From: Paramacrobiotus metropolitanus
Taxonomy: Eukaryota > Tardigrada > Eutardigrada > Parachela > Macrobiotidae
NCBI RefSeq assembly: GCF_019649055.1
Contig: NW_026570241.1
Location: forward strand, 372,001 to 436,000
Length of the DNA: 64,000 bases
Direction of reading: 5' to 3'
The notes below the pieces were generated by a model that saw nothing but the letters and a program-made list of their open reading frames with translations, had not been told where the DNA came from and ran no database searches. The position numbers and the translations under genes are program-made. Each line of letters opens with the position of its first letter. Position 1 is the first letter of the stretch. Shown one piece after another: positions 34,124 to 46,200 of the stretch.

Positions 34124-34272
34124 TGTAGCTTGCGACAGAATAATCATGAAAAACCTATGGTGTTTTTCTCTTAATCTCTGCTTAACTTAGAACATCGGTA
34201 ACATAACCGCGTGCCCAGTTTACGGTTTATTTGAAACATTGGCCGCTAAGGCAGATTCTTAATTGGGACAAG

Positions 34273-34848
34273 ATGAGTAAACTTAGCATAGTACTCATCC
34301 TGGCCATCGAGCTATTTGCAACGCTTAATCAAGTGTGGAGTGCATCCATTGAGAAAGATGCAACCTTCGCCAGTGACCTTTCCGATGTCTTTGACAAAGC
34401 GGCTTTAAAGGCCAATCCGTTCTCTACGGAAACCATGCTGTATTGGTACTTGACCGGCCCCATTCCTCGGTTCAGTTTTTCATCGCAACAACTGCATAAG
34501 AGCCGTGACAACATTGCCCGTGACCTCGCCAAGGAGAAAGAAAGCTAGGATATCGCGGCCCTCCAGAGGCAGATGAAAGTCGAGGCGGACTTTCAGTCCT
34601 ATCTGGACTCTCAGGCCGAAGCCGGCACGGATTCCTCTCGCATTCAGAAACTACGCCGGTTGTTCGATCAACGACGGAACGAAATTCAACGGCAGCAGGA
34701 GGCCGAAGCCATGAAACGCAGCCCTCCCGCAGTAGAAGCGCGGACGGTGATAGATCATGTACAGGTCGTAACAAGTCAGACGCTGGAAAACATTTTAAGA
34801 CCTGTGAAAATGTTAAGACCTATGAGCTATAGTGGAAATGCTGTGTAA
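34273..34848 (+). pseudogene. Secreted coiled-coil protein, single exon, internal TAG
   Basis: From ATG 34273 the frame encodes a signal peptide (MSKLSIVLILAIELFATLNQ) and a short domain (PFSTETMLYWYLTGPIPR). After EKES it meets TAG at 34546-34548. The same frame then continues DIAALQRQMKVEADFQSYL and a heptad-like charged helix (RIQKLRRLFDQRRNEIQRQ) to TAA 34846-34848. Without the TAG the product would be about 191 residues. The second half is strongly conserved in the fragment at 31152-31520, so it was coding until recently. Either this allele is dead, or the TAG is read through. The start at 34273 is preferred to the upstream in-frame ATG at 34231 because it begins a good signal peptide. 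The pogo-like element lies 37 bp beyond the stop. The family is not recognised. Confidence 0.62.
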
Positions 34849-34885
34849 CGCCTTCTTCCTGGCAGCATCGATGATGTAAAGGGTA

Positions 34886-37800
34886 CGAGGCAAGCGACAA
34901 CTCTTTCCCATCGCTTTAGAAAATCACCTCACTTTCCCTGCTGCATTTTTCTCGTATGCAGGCGCTCACGTGATACTTGATTTCAGCCGTTTCACGTCTA
35001 AACCGGTTTGCAGCTACAGTTGATTGCGCAACTGATAACGAGTACAGAGAAGAGCGCGGCAGGTGAGATTTTATCGCCGGCTCAGTAAGCTCTCATTACA
35101 ATGGATACGATTAGCATGCGCTCATTGATTGTCACTTTCATTGATTCACTGACTATCCTTCTGATAGATAAGTGCGAATTTTTTATATTTTGTCTTTTGC
35201 CTTTGTGTTTATCCTTTATTTCCTTTCATGGCTCAAAATACTGGCAGCTATAGTGACGAAAGCGTACCTTCTGGATCAGTCGGGTATCCTGAAAATGATT
35301 ACTATTTGCCATCGGAGTGCGACTTAGATTTACCCGGTTTGCCACCTGTAGAATCTCGAGATCAGAATGCGGACCTACCAGAACAATTAGGGGGCATGGA
35401 AGCAGCTATACGTGCATGCAGAAGCGGAGTGCCAATAACAACGGCAGCGCGGCAGTGTGGGGTTGAAAGGACCACTTTGCGCTACAAGCTGAAAGGGGAG
35501 CATGCTGGTATTCTTGGATACCAGTCGAGGAAGTTTTCTGATTCGGAGGAAAAATATTTTGCTGATCTCCTTATGGCATTAGCAAAAGCTGGGGTCCCGC
35601 TGGACAAGCCATTATTTAAGAAAGTTGTGGAAGTGGCAGCGATAAATAAAGGTATTAATTCTAAAACTAGTGTCACTTTAATCTATTGAAAATGGCTGAA
35701 AAGTCAACTCAGTTCAGTAAATATTTTCACGCATTAGAGACTATGCATAAACTATGTATGTACGCACGTTTTCTGCAAAATTTGACCCCTCCCCCTCTGT
35801 TTGTTACGGGTTTTCGTATGTCGAGTCTACGAGGCCGTCACTTTTGGCACCCCTTAACCCACCGATGCGTTGTTAACGTAATTCAGGGACGATTCCTTAT
35901 GAAAATATTTGCGCGTGCAGCCGAATGTTAAGTGCATTATAATCATATATTTATTGACGCTTTCTTTATTTTATGTTTTCAGGCTATCCACAAGAAGGCG
36001 CGCATGACGGACACCTGGCATCGGGCTTTTCTACACCGGCACCCGGAAATCTCCATACGAATAACGCACGCAAGAGATCGGAAAAAGGCGAGAGAGTGGA
36101 CAGTGGAGAACTGCACAGAATGGGTAACGACGCTCAGTGAACTGCACGCTTTTGGATATCTCTCCGATCCGAGGGACTTTTAATTTGGATGAGAGCGGAT
36201 TCACATTGGCAGAGAAAGTTAAAAGTGTATGCTCCGCGAGGTCAGAAAGAGATTCTTTCTTATGCTGATGGTTCGGACCGAGATGTTGTTTCGACGCTGT
36301 TTTGTGGAAGAGCGGATGGATTAATTTGCGGCCACTTGTGCTTTTGCTGGTATGCAGCATTTACATTCACGCATAGCTGGTACTGCGGACCGCTGCTATA
36401 TCTCGTACAACCATTCTGGAAGTATGGACGAAGAAATTTTTGCCGACTATGTCCGAAAAGAAATCTTTCCCAACATGATAATCGAAAAGGCGAGTGCAAC
36501 AGTGAAGTAAAGCATTCAGAATAATGGCGGGTAATCTTTGTTGTCATTACTTTCGTAGATTGAGTTAAACGGATAGCTACGTAAATGAGTTAAGAGTTTT
36601 TTACTCAATCCGGTTATTGTGATTTCGAATGTACCTATTGATAAGCAATGCTTACTAATTTTATTTTACACTTTTAGAATGTTATTTTTGTCGATGGGCA
36701 TTTTTCTCATCTGAACAACCTGCGGTTTCTAATGGATTGCACCGAGAACTGTAAGGACATCAAGGTGATCTGCTTGCCAGCTGGCCAAACTAGCCACTTA
36801 CAACCCCTTGACGTTAGCGGATTTGGGCCTGTTAAAAAGCGATGGCGCAACTATTTGCGGTCTGTGTCCATGCAAGTTTCCACGAAGGTAGGTCACACAA
36901 GCATTCGAATGTTTTTATGGTTAATTCTGTGCCTGAACATTATTCTCCCAAACCGCCTCAAAATTTGAAAATTGTCAGTATTGCTCATGTTATTTATGGA
37001 TTTTAGGTAGATAAGCAGTGCTTCGCGCTTCACCTCGTGGAGATCCTTCCTCTGTTCAACTTAGAAAAGAATATTATTTCGGGCTTTCGGCGTGCGGGTA
37101 TTTTTCCTTTTGAACCGAGTGAAGTTTGCAAATTGCTGAACACAAAGGAAGTAGCACCAGCTGTCACAGTTGTCCCTTCTGCCGACGAAATGTTCAAAAA
37201 ACAATTTGATAATATCGAAAAAAACTTGAAAGAGATCTACTCGTTATCTCGGGCAGATGTGCAGTGGTATATGAAATCGATGCGAGAGAGGGCGGCTGGA
37301 TACATTCCAACGGAAAGCGCGGCAGAAACAGCATTAAATGTCGGAAACGCTTTGCTTGCATCTCGACCGCCCAAAGTGCGCCTTCCCAAAGATGCCCGCC
37401 TTTCCACTGCGGGAGGACGCGTGCTCACCGAGTCTTCTTTTATGGATGCATTGCGTGACCGCGAGAAGGAACGGGTGCAGAAGAGAAGAATGAAGAAATC
37501 AAATAATTCTTGAGAATCAGTGGCCGAAAGCATCAGTCGGGGTTATCTCATTTTTTTTGCCAAATTTTGGAAGTTTTCGGTTCGAGTTCGTGAAAGCGCT
37601 TATTAACGATTAATGAATACTTGCCTTGTAAATTTATTTCCTGTACAGGTTAGTTTTTATGAAGTTTAGGTTTTTGATTTTTTTAGAGATCTATATGCAG
37701 AGATTTATGTGTGGTTTCTGTAGAGATTTATGAATGTAGCAGTCATCAGTGATCCCGGAACTCATAAATTCATATCGTTTTTTACTGCTTTAAAGTGCTT

Positions 37801-38222
37801 ATCAGTCTATTACCGATTAAGCAACAAACGTTTTTACTGCAACTTCAGCAACACTAAAACCTTATATTCACCGGAAGACAAATTTTGGGAAAAAACTGAC
37901 CAGATTTGTTACTGACGGCACTACTACTTACTAATGAATTTTAAAATTTTGTGTATCCGATCATGAACGGAATACCGTAGTCAGTGAGTGCATGCTGTCG
38001 TATCCATTGTAATGAGAGCTTACTGAGCCGGCGATAAAATCTCACCTGCCGCGCTCTTCTCTGTACTCGTTATCAGTTGCGCAATCAACTGTAGCTGCAA
38101 ACCGGTTTAGACGTGAAACGGCTGAAATCAAGTATCACGTGAGCGCCTGCATACGGGAAAAATGCAGCAGGGAAAGTGAGGTGATTTTCTAAAGCGATGG
38201 GAAAGAGTTGTCGCTTGCCTCG
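34886..38222 (+). mobile_element. pogo/Tigger-like DNA transposon
   Basis: Terminal inverted repeats 34886-35110 and 37998-38222 are 225 bp each with a single mismatch by eye. Both begin CGAGGCAAGCGACAACTC and are flanked by TA (34884-34885, 38223-38224), the target duplication of the Tc1/mariner-pogo superfamily. The interior encodes a psq-type helix-turn-helix, a CENP-B-like helix-turn-helix and a DDE-1 transposase. Total length is 3,337 bp. Nearly identical TIRs argue for recent movement, although the transposase frame is damaged. Confidence 0.9.
35228..37513 (+). pseudogene. pogo-like transposase (psq HTH, CENP-B HTH, DDE-1)
   Basis: Exon blocks: 35228 to about 35640 (acidic leader, then psq HTH MEAAIRACRSGVPITTAARQ); 35983-36180 (WHRAFLHRHPEISIR, CENP-B-type DNA binding); about 36180-36518 (FNLDESGF, first catalytic Asp; VVSTLFCGRADGL; YISYNHSGSMDEEIFADYV); 36678-36885 (NVIFVDGHFSH, second Asp; HLQPLDVSGFG, third Asp); 37007-37513 (GFRRAGIFPFEPSE, end TGA). 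Introns before 36678 and 37007 have GT and AG ends and keep frame. At about 36170 and 36330 the reading frame shifts with no plausible splice, so this copy is probably inactive. All three catalytic Asp positions remain. Confidence 0.8.
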
Positions 38223-38225
38223 TAC

Positions 38226-39129
38226 ATTTGTTAGCCGATATTTTACGAATATTTGTTAGCCGATATTTTACGAGTAAAGTGTAACTGCCATATTTGACAG
38301 ATTTGGTCATGAAAACTTTTGTTGAAGTACTTTGTTCAAATTCAATATATCACTGTAATATTTGAATGGCTTTGTCTAGAAGACTGTGCTGAAGTACAGT
38401 AATTAAATACAAGCTGCTTTGGGTACCCGTCTAGCTTTTCACAGAACGATCTACCGCTTGGCTCTTATTTTCGCATCGATTCACAGAAAATTTTCGCGAA
38501 AAGCCGGTAACAATTGTCTTACGCGGCTATGAATTTAATTAGAGAACCATTAGTCTAGACGCGAAGCAAATGCTATTTTGCAATGGAAGAATAAAATTCT
38601 ACTGGAAGTAGGCAAACAGACGTAGATATTATGAGTACAACACGCGGTACCAATGAGGATATGAATATGGTACCAGTACATGGATAATGTGGAGGGCGAT
38701 AGCGCGCGTATAGTGGATAGCGCGTACAACAATTAAGACAAAGAATGTTAGAGCCGTGTTTGTGTAATAGTCATATCTCTGATAATGGCCAGCTGGGGTT
38801 AATATTGCACTTTGGTAATAATTCGTAAAATATTAATATTACTTTGAACGATTTTCCCATTCATGATGTTTGGCTCGTCGCAAGTCCTGATTATTGTATT
38901 CGTTATTCTGTTGTTTTTAATGATGATAGGCATCATAGGCCGTGTAAGATTTGCGTGAAAACTGCTTTTGGGGATATTTATTGCCCGGTATAAAGATAAT
39001 TATGCCCAACGTCCTAAGGAAAACAATCAAAATAAATAATTTTTAGTCCCGCGGTAAAAAAGGAACGGCTACAAATACTTCTGTCGTAGTTGTCTCAGTT
39101 TCAAAGCATGTTGCATGCCGGTCGTCACA
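38226..39129. pseudogene. 3' relic of a third glycoprotein copy, plus spacer
   Basis: Just right of the transposon is a 27 bp direct duplication (TTTGTTAGCCGATATTTTACG, 38226-38275). Around 38640-38735 the DNA resembles the end of glycoprotein exon 4 (GTGGATAGCGCGTACAACAATTAAG against ATGGATAGCACGTACAACATTTAACG). The similarity continues to about 38990, matching the 3' flank of copy 2 (33496-33760). No exons 1-3 are found, so only the 3' end of a third tandem copy survives; the frame is broken. Confidence 0.55.
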
Positions 39130-40251
39130 TTAATTAGCCGCCTCCCGTTGGCGACGGCCGAAGCAAGCGATGGGATTGATGTAGCACAGTTTCCCTCCGG
39201 CGCGGCGCTTCAGTGGTGGAAGGAAGTGCTCCCAGTTGCCGATGGCACTATAACGGCCGTCCGGGTCCGTGTTGGCGTTGAACGGCTTGCCGGGGGTTTT
39301 GTCTTTCTTCTGAGCAATCACTCCCGGCATATCGACATCCAGCACCTCGCCATCAGGGTCGTGATTGGCCATTAGGAATTGGTCGGTGTCGACGTGGTGC
39401 TAAAAAAAACCGGCGTATTATTAAATTAACCACGCGACTTATTTTTACGAATATTTGGCAGCACGACAAACTGAAACAAGCCATTAGAATGGGACCAGGC
39501 AATACAGATACAAGACACAGTATCGAAAACGATTCGGTTTTAATACGAAAAATTATTCTGCGGCACCCGTACATGCACACATACTCGTTTCACAATTAAG
39601 CGAATTATCCAAACACTAACAAATGTCCTAAATGAATATTACAGGCCCAACAAAATACAGTATCCAGTGGCAGGCCATAATTATTATAATCGTACTGCAG
39701 GCAAAGGCCATACCTATAATTAAATCTAAGTCGCTCATGAAATTAACAAAACTACCTACGCATAAATAATCGTCATTGAAAACTGTGAGGTAAACATAAT
39801 TGTGCTTTATAAAATTTGTACTATTCGGAAAACACTTCCAGGCATTAGTTCTTAAAACCAAATAATACCATAATAAAAACCGCGGATAATATGTCTACAA
39901 AGCAAAACGGCTAGCACGCTTTAATTCATATGCACGTGTATTTTTAAACGCGCAGTACATACCGGCATGCACGTGACCAAACTTAACGTCAGTGACTCAA
40001 TACTACCACGCATATGTTACGGTAAATGATTAATATTAATTTTTCACCAAAGCATTACAACTCACCATTTTCAACCGATCACCCAGCACCTTCAACACCG
40101 ACAATTGATCCGGCGCCAGCAGGATAACACTGGGCACCTCGTGCACCGGGATGCCCTCGGCCGCCGCCACCGCCATATCCTTCTGCTCGAGACTGTACAC
40201 TCCGCACACCGCGTACGCCACAATGGCCATCACACTGTGCCATGTCGCCAT
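39130..40251 (-). CDS. Allatostatin C-type prepropeptide
   Basis: Two exons on the minus strand, 40251..40066 and 39399..39130, joined in phase 0 (donor GTGAGT, acceptor TTTTTTTTAG); 151 aa. ATG 40251 is chosen over the upstream in-frame ATG at 40332 because it starts a signal peptide (MATWHSVMAIVAYAVCGVYS). After an acidic spacer, residues near the C-terminus read LKRR-AGGKLCYINPIACF-GRR. The CxNPIxC core with six residues between cysteines is the hallmark of allatostatin C. It is flanked by a basic cleavage site and by Gly followed by RR, so the mature peptide should be AGGKLCYINPIACF-amide with one disulfide. Amidation is typical of the AST-CCC type, whereas classical AST-C is not amidated. 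These peptides act on somatostatin/opioid-like GPCRs and are mostly inhibitory. The short tail QREAAN ends the precursor. Confidence 0.9.
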
Positions 40252-40450
40252 CTTGTCTCGCAACTTGTGCACCCCGCTCGTGCCGTCTGCGGCCGGATCT
40301 TGCAGCCGCCGTGATCCGGTGACCTTTTCCACGGAAAGGTCACACTTTGGTGGTTAGTTGTTCTGAGTATATAGATGCAGGTAACGTAAGCCGAGAGCTG
40401 TAATAGCTGTGTGAATTGCAAATGACAAGTGGCTTTGTTGTGCGTGCCGG

Positions 40451-40458
40451 CTCTTATA
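40451..40458 (-). promoter_or_regulatory. TATA box of the allatostatin C gene
   Basis: TATAAGAG on the minus strand, about 200 bp upstream of the ATG at 40251, in a GC-richer stretch (CCCTATAAGAGCCGGC). Motif-based. Confidence 0.45.
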
Positions 40459-43284
40459 GGGCTTTATGTCGAACATTAATAGGAGAGGAGGATCGTTTGC
40501 GGGACTAAGTGACTGCGCATCATCCAGGGCCGGAAATGCGTTGGTTCTGCGGGTATGGTTATTTACCGGTCATTAGTGCGGGATACCGTCGTCTAATTAG
40601 GACACGATGCGGGTTGGGAATTCGTGGAACGGTCGGTGTGTTGTCAGGCAAGACAGCTTTTGTCAATACGGATGCTGAAAAGTATCGTTTTTGTGCAAAG
40701 GTAGATGAAATGTGGTATTCCCGACGCAGGCTAATTTGGGATGCAGGTAATGCAGGGACCGGCGCGGAAGCACTGCCGACGCAATACAACTTAGCGGTCT
40801 GTAATTAATGCGGTTAAAGAGTAATGTCGGTGAATTCAATCTCGTGATGCACCGGTGTGTTAAAGGTCAACAGCGCTTATGAGATCTGAAATTATAGAGG
40901 GTGCTGGATGCGATTCTTTGTAGTTTTGCCACATTAAATTATTTTTAAGACTTTTGGATCGAAAGATCGAGTATTAAAATGTAACATCAGGCAGTAGTCA
41001 CAGTATCCGTATCGCACATATTCTTCATATAATATTAAATAAATTGCGCTACGTCATTCGTAATATCTGTATTTTGCCATAACCCTCAAAATGTGGGCTG
41101 AATAAATCTACGTCAAGATTAATGGATGCATGGTTAATGGTTTTCTTCGCCTGAAACGATTATATTTTCGGCGAATTTTAAAATATTCACACAAATCTTT
41201 CGTTGTCAGATATGTTTGAAGAACAGTGTTTAGGAATACCAACACGCCTATAAATAGGAACAGCGCGGTATACGTAATACAGTAATACGTAATACAGCAT
41301 GGTATAATATTGCATCAATACTTGTATACGTACTCTTAGGTTACAATTTACAACATAATACGAGTACAGTACTGTACTTCTCCCTAAAAACTGCTACAGA
41401 AATAACAATAACTAAAGTAGATTAATTTAATAATCTACTTTGCGTTTCCGTTTGCTTAAGGTAGCATGTCCACCTATGAAAAAGATGTTAAACACAGCGA
41501 AATTTCCTAAGAAATTTATACGGCCAAATACTAACAAATTGTGCAAGAGTTGATTACAGGTTCTTTGTGTATCTGTATATTAAATTTGCTGTATACGGTA
41601 TATATGGTAACACGCATGGCCCCTTTAATCAATCAAGAATGCGGTTTAAGAATATAGATATTTGACTTTTACTAGGTTAGAATACTGAAGATATTAAATA
41701 ATTTCCTTATCAAACACAAGGAAAACCGACTCAAAACGAAACACTAGGTAAGTAGCAGATCAAAACAAACCATCTAGCTGATGCTGCTTCTCGACCGTTC
41801 CTTACTCAAGCAGCATTACCGCGCTGAATTTCTACACTAAAACGTTGTAACAGAAAATGCATTGCGCGGATTCCACCAGTCTGCTCTCTGATACGCCTGG
41901 CCAGCTCATTAAAAAAAATCCATAATCGGCTTAATAGTTAATATGTCTTACTCATATCTGATGCGAATGAGTCGTTTCTTAACCGTTACGCGTGTAAAAA
42001 TAATTGCCTAATTACCGGCTTAAGTGGACCATTTCCGGTGTATCGTATCTAAAATTATCTTTTGAAATTTAAGGCGCACAATGGACGGCATCTCCCAGCC
42101 TACGAGTACAGTTGCGTGCCACTATGCGTGTTAGGAACTTTCCTTGTCGGTGAATTGTTGAGAACAGATTCGAGCCGACCAAATCAATCCAAGGTGTACA
42201 CCTTGGATTGATTTGGTCGGCTCGAATCTATAGCACGGAAATGCTGACGATAAACATGCATGTTTATCGTCAGCATTTCCGTGCTATATTCCGGCTATTA
42301 TGCGAAATATTGTCAGAAAATCAGAACAGCAACCACACGAGCGACTAAACACCACGATCAAACAATTAATATTATATGAGCCATAACTCCTAAGAAATCT
42401 GGGGAATAATAAAAACAGGTGATTTCTGCTACAAATAAACTGCTAAAAATGATTTATAGGAAGTAAAATTTAATAATCTGTGTTAAAGCCTGGTTCTCGA
42501 CAAAAACATTACAAATTATCGAAATATCCGACTTTGCCCTTAACATATCTGCCGTTGTTCTACGAACTTACTGCAGTGTAAATATCGGGATACACGTTTT
42601 CACGTTTCCTACAACAAACGTTAACATCACTTCTGACAAATAAAAAGTTTGTACCGGTATAAGCCATGCTTTCTCACCAAAAAACGATTCAACACCATGG
42701 TAAATTAAAATCCATGGCGAAAATAAAATCGTATTAAAAAGCGAAATACATCAGCATTTCTTGGCAGCATTATCGAGCAAGCACGATTAACGCAACTCAA
42801 CTATTTACTTCCGCCCACAGCTCGCGCCACATCCGTCCGGGCCACATCCTGACAAGTTTCCCGATATTCCTACGACAGCGACAACAAACTCAAATTGCGG
42901 TTATTTCGAAACGACAATTGTAAAATCAAAAATATTTGCTAATATTCCGCCGTTATACCCATAGTTTATTGTCTCTGTTGTGTTAGCTTTGTAAAGCTGA
43001 TAACGAAATCACGTGCCGCTGTTCTACCACTTTTATTCAAAAAGTGCGTAAGCTATGCAGATGGTAACTAATACTTACATTTCAGAATTAATTGAGGAAA
43101 AATGCTAGCAAGTTTAGATAAATGTCCGTTAACGAAGTTTTCTACTAGACCTGAGAAATAAAACAAATTATTTTATTTACGCAAGGAAACGAATTACATA
43201 TTTTAGCAATATTTATTTTCTTTTTCCATTGACAAAACACATAAAATTAACCAGGTATTGCGACAAATTTTCGGCAATGGTGCA
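40459..43284. other. Large AT-rich intergenic region with twin palindromes
   Basis: About 2.8 kb between two minus-strand genes. Open frames at 40509-40808 (both strands) show no domain. An imperfect palindrome (AAAGTAGATTA-ATTTAA-TAATCTACTTT) lies at 41414-41441, and two abutting perfect palindromes at 42166-42288. No coding exon is recognised. Confidence 0.5.
42166..42288. repeat. Two abutting perfect palindromes (64 and 60 bp)
   Basis: The first, 42166-42229, is a perfect 64 bp palindrome centred on GGTGTACACC. The second, 42229-42288, is a perfect 60 bp palindrome centred on ACATGCATGT. They share one base and have no spacer and no mismatch. The two arm sequences are unrelated to each other. 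Each strand could extrude into two adjacent cruciforms or hairpins of 32 and 30 bp. Confidence 0.95.
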
Positions 43285-46200
43285 TCATACCTCCATGGTT
43301 ATGGTGTACCGGCCAATCAACCGCTTAAACCGGTCCAGCGCAATCAACTCCGCACCGCCGTTCCCCGGCAGGCGCTGCGCCGCTCCCTGATACACCACGC
43401 GCACCCAGGCGTCCCCGTTCTTATCCTCGTATGTCTCGAACACCAGATCCGCGCCGAACGGCGGCCATTTATCGTCGAAGATGTCCAGTGCCACTAGGAG
43501 AGCCATTAGCATGGAATCATGACAGGCGTAGAGTTGCAGCCGGAAGTAGTCCTCTTGTTCCAGGGAGTAGTCGATATTGTCGCGGATCAGGTGCAGCACC
43601 GGCCCGCAGAACAGACGCATGATATTGGGTCGGATTTTGGCTGTGGCATCCGATACCATGAAGGTTAGCATCTTGACGGCGTAGGATTCAATTTGTGCCA
43701 TGCGGCTGGCGATGATGTCGGGCAACTTCAGACCATGCGCCTTCAAAATTAATTATACAGCACCATGCTAGCATGCTCAAATAAGGTTAAATACGGAAGA
43801 TATAAACCGGAATTCCTAAAAGTTTCATAAAATATTACGGGTATTTTGACGTAGTGTACTTCGTAAAATGTTTAACGATAATGGGATAAGAAGCAAGTTT
43901 ACAGTCAGTGGATGTTGTGGAACGCTGCCTACATCAGTCATTATACTGTAAAAAAATATTTTAAAATCTGCTTACCAGGTAAGCGTGTATCAAAAATTCA
44001 AAATCCTCGTAATACTATTTAGGAAAACATTAAGTCTGATATTCATATTAATTCTAATACATCAATTTTGATTTGGCGGGTGCAGTATTTTATTAAAGTC
44101 GCACTAAGAACATTTGAAGCATAGTACTCGTATATCCTTGCGAGCAACCCACAGCTGCCCATATACTACAAAAATTATTGACATTCAACAACATACACAA
44201 TGCCGTTGTTTATCGTGGAACGTCTAGCTAATAAAATTCAGAACAAATCAAGGACAGAAATTGGTCACCAGTTTATTAGCTAATAATAGTTTAGTAACTT
44301 TTACTAACAATAATTCAACTTGCAACAAATAGTTAGCAATTCAATTAATATCAATGAATATATTAAAAATCTTCACTACCGGCTTTGTAGATGCACTGTA
44401 ATTAGTAAAAAATTCATACAGTAACTATAAGAAAATCAGGAGATCAATAAAGCGGCATATGCAGGGTATGTACAGCACATTGCTCCATACTTCCATACCT
44501 CTCTCGCAATTAGTTCATCTCGTAAATCCACAAAATTTAAATTTTTCTTGCTGTTCTCCTCTGCATAATCTGTAAAAGAAACGCTCCCACTGACCGATAC
44601 GAGCTACCCAGGTATCAAATCAACACAGGAAACACTGCGACCGATAACCGAAACGACGTCAGTACGTACTAAACAGTTTCTGCATTTCCAGTCTATCCTT
44701 TTTCAGTCCCGGAAGATCATCCAGTGCTTTAAAGGCTTTCTTGTTCAGCGTTTTCAGCTGCAGGCAAAATGTGTGGTTGGGATAAAGAATTTCCCGCTCA
44801 GCCGGTTCGGTATATATTATAATCGCGTCTGCAATAATAAGGAACATGCATCCTTCTGAATTATCGTTGATGCTGTCGAAATGGATTCGCACATGAATTA
44901 TTATCCAAACGAATAACTTACCGCCGCGGCGAATGTTGTTGCCGAACATTCCGCTTAACACCCAGCGACAGGATTCAATCGTTCTCGTCATGTTTGTAGA
45001 ACGAATACTAGATCGAACAAACAATTCCATACAAAATTCCGGCATGTAAGAATAAACGTGAACAAGCATGTTGCATTAGTGTTAGAAACTTGTACAAAGC
45101 CGTAAATACGTACCGAATACCGAAGCCTAATCATACCTATTCAAAACTAACTTTGTACGTTTAATAAGGAACATAGAACTGCCCACAGGAAGAAAAATTC
45201 AAAAATATTTTACGCTCAGTAGTATTATCGATTAATCCATGTTTAAACCAAATGCACAAATGAGCCATGGACGGCATTAAACTTCGGCTCAATGCTGCCA
45301 TTATCCTACGAAACTACTTATACTCGTACGGAACATAACTTTGCCGTAGCATTTACTATACCTACACGTGTACATTTACATTATTTTTACTCGATAAGTG
45401 TATTCTGCACTAATTTTCTACACTGTAGTCACAAAATAGTGTGATAGCACTTGCTTCTTGTTTGTTTCACTTAGCTATTGCTCAGTAAAATTTCTAGGCA
45501 GTGTATTTTCAATTTTCTTAAGTAACAGACACATTCAGTTAAAGGCCTACTATACTTGAGTGGCGTCAAATATCGGTCGCACCAGCCGGCGATCTTCGAT
45601 GTACTGCTTCCGGTATCGCTGACCCAGTTCGTACATTTGCAGCTTTCCTATAAACAGCAACCAATAAAAACTTACAATATGATGCTGATTTAGTTAGAAC
45701 GATTTTTTGGCATTTTAAATTTTCGGACCTGTTTTAGTCAGCTGTCCGGCTGGAGAACCGCCCTGCCACAAAAAAAACAATATCTGGTCAGAAATTAACA
45801 CTGCTTAAAGATCATTTCTTCACTATTTCCATATTTCGGAACTGCGGGAGAAAAAATCTGGTATAAATTGTGACTATTAAACATTACCAGAACCATATTA
45901 CTTGTACCAGCACCGTAACTGGAAAAAGTATATGAAACACCGTATTTGGCGAGCACATCAAAAAGTTATCTTACGGCAATACAGACATTGATTTAATGCA
46001 CACTGTATATGTACTCTGTACAATGTAAAGTATCAACTAAAAATATTTACATTTTACCTTAAACAGTATTTTTTGATACATGGTTTCGTAAGGTCCAACC
46101 GGAACCTGCTGCCCGTGTAGATCCAGTACAGTGTACGTTACCGCCGGAAATAGAGGATCGGCTAACATCTTTTCCTTCGGCCATTCAGGCTACAGATTAA

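Noticed and set aside
34231-34272. ATG 34231 as start of the secreted coiled-coil gene
   Set aside because: It adds 14 residues that spoil the signal peptide; ATG 34273 begins a normal one.
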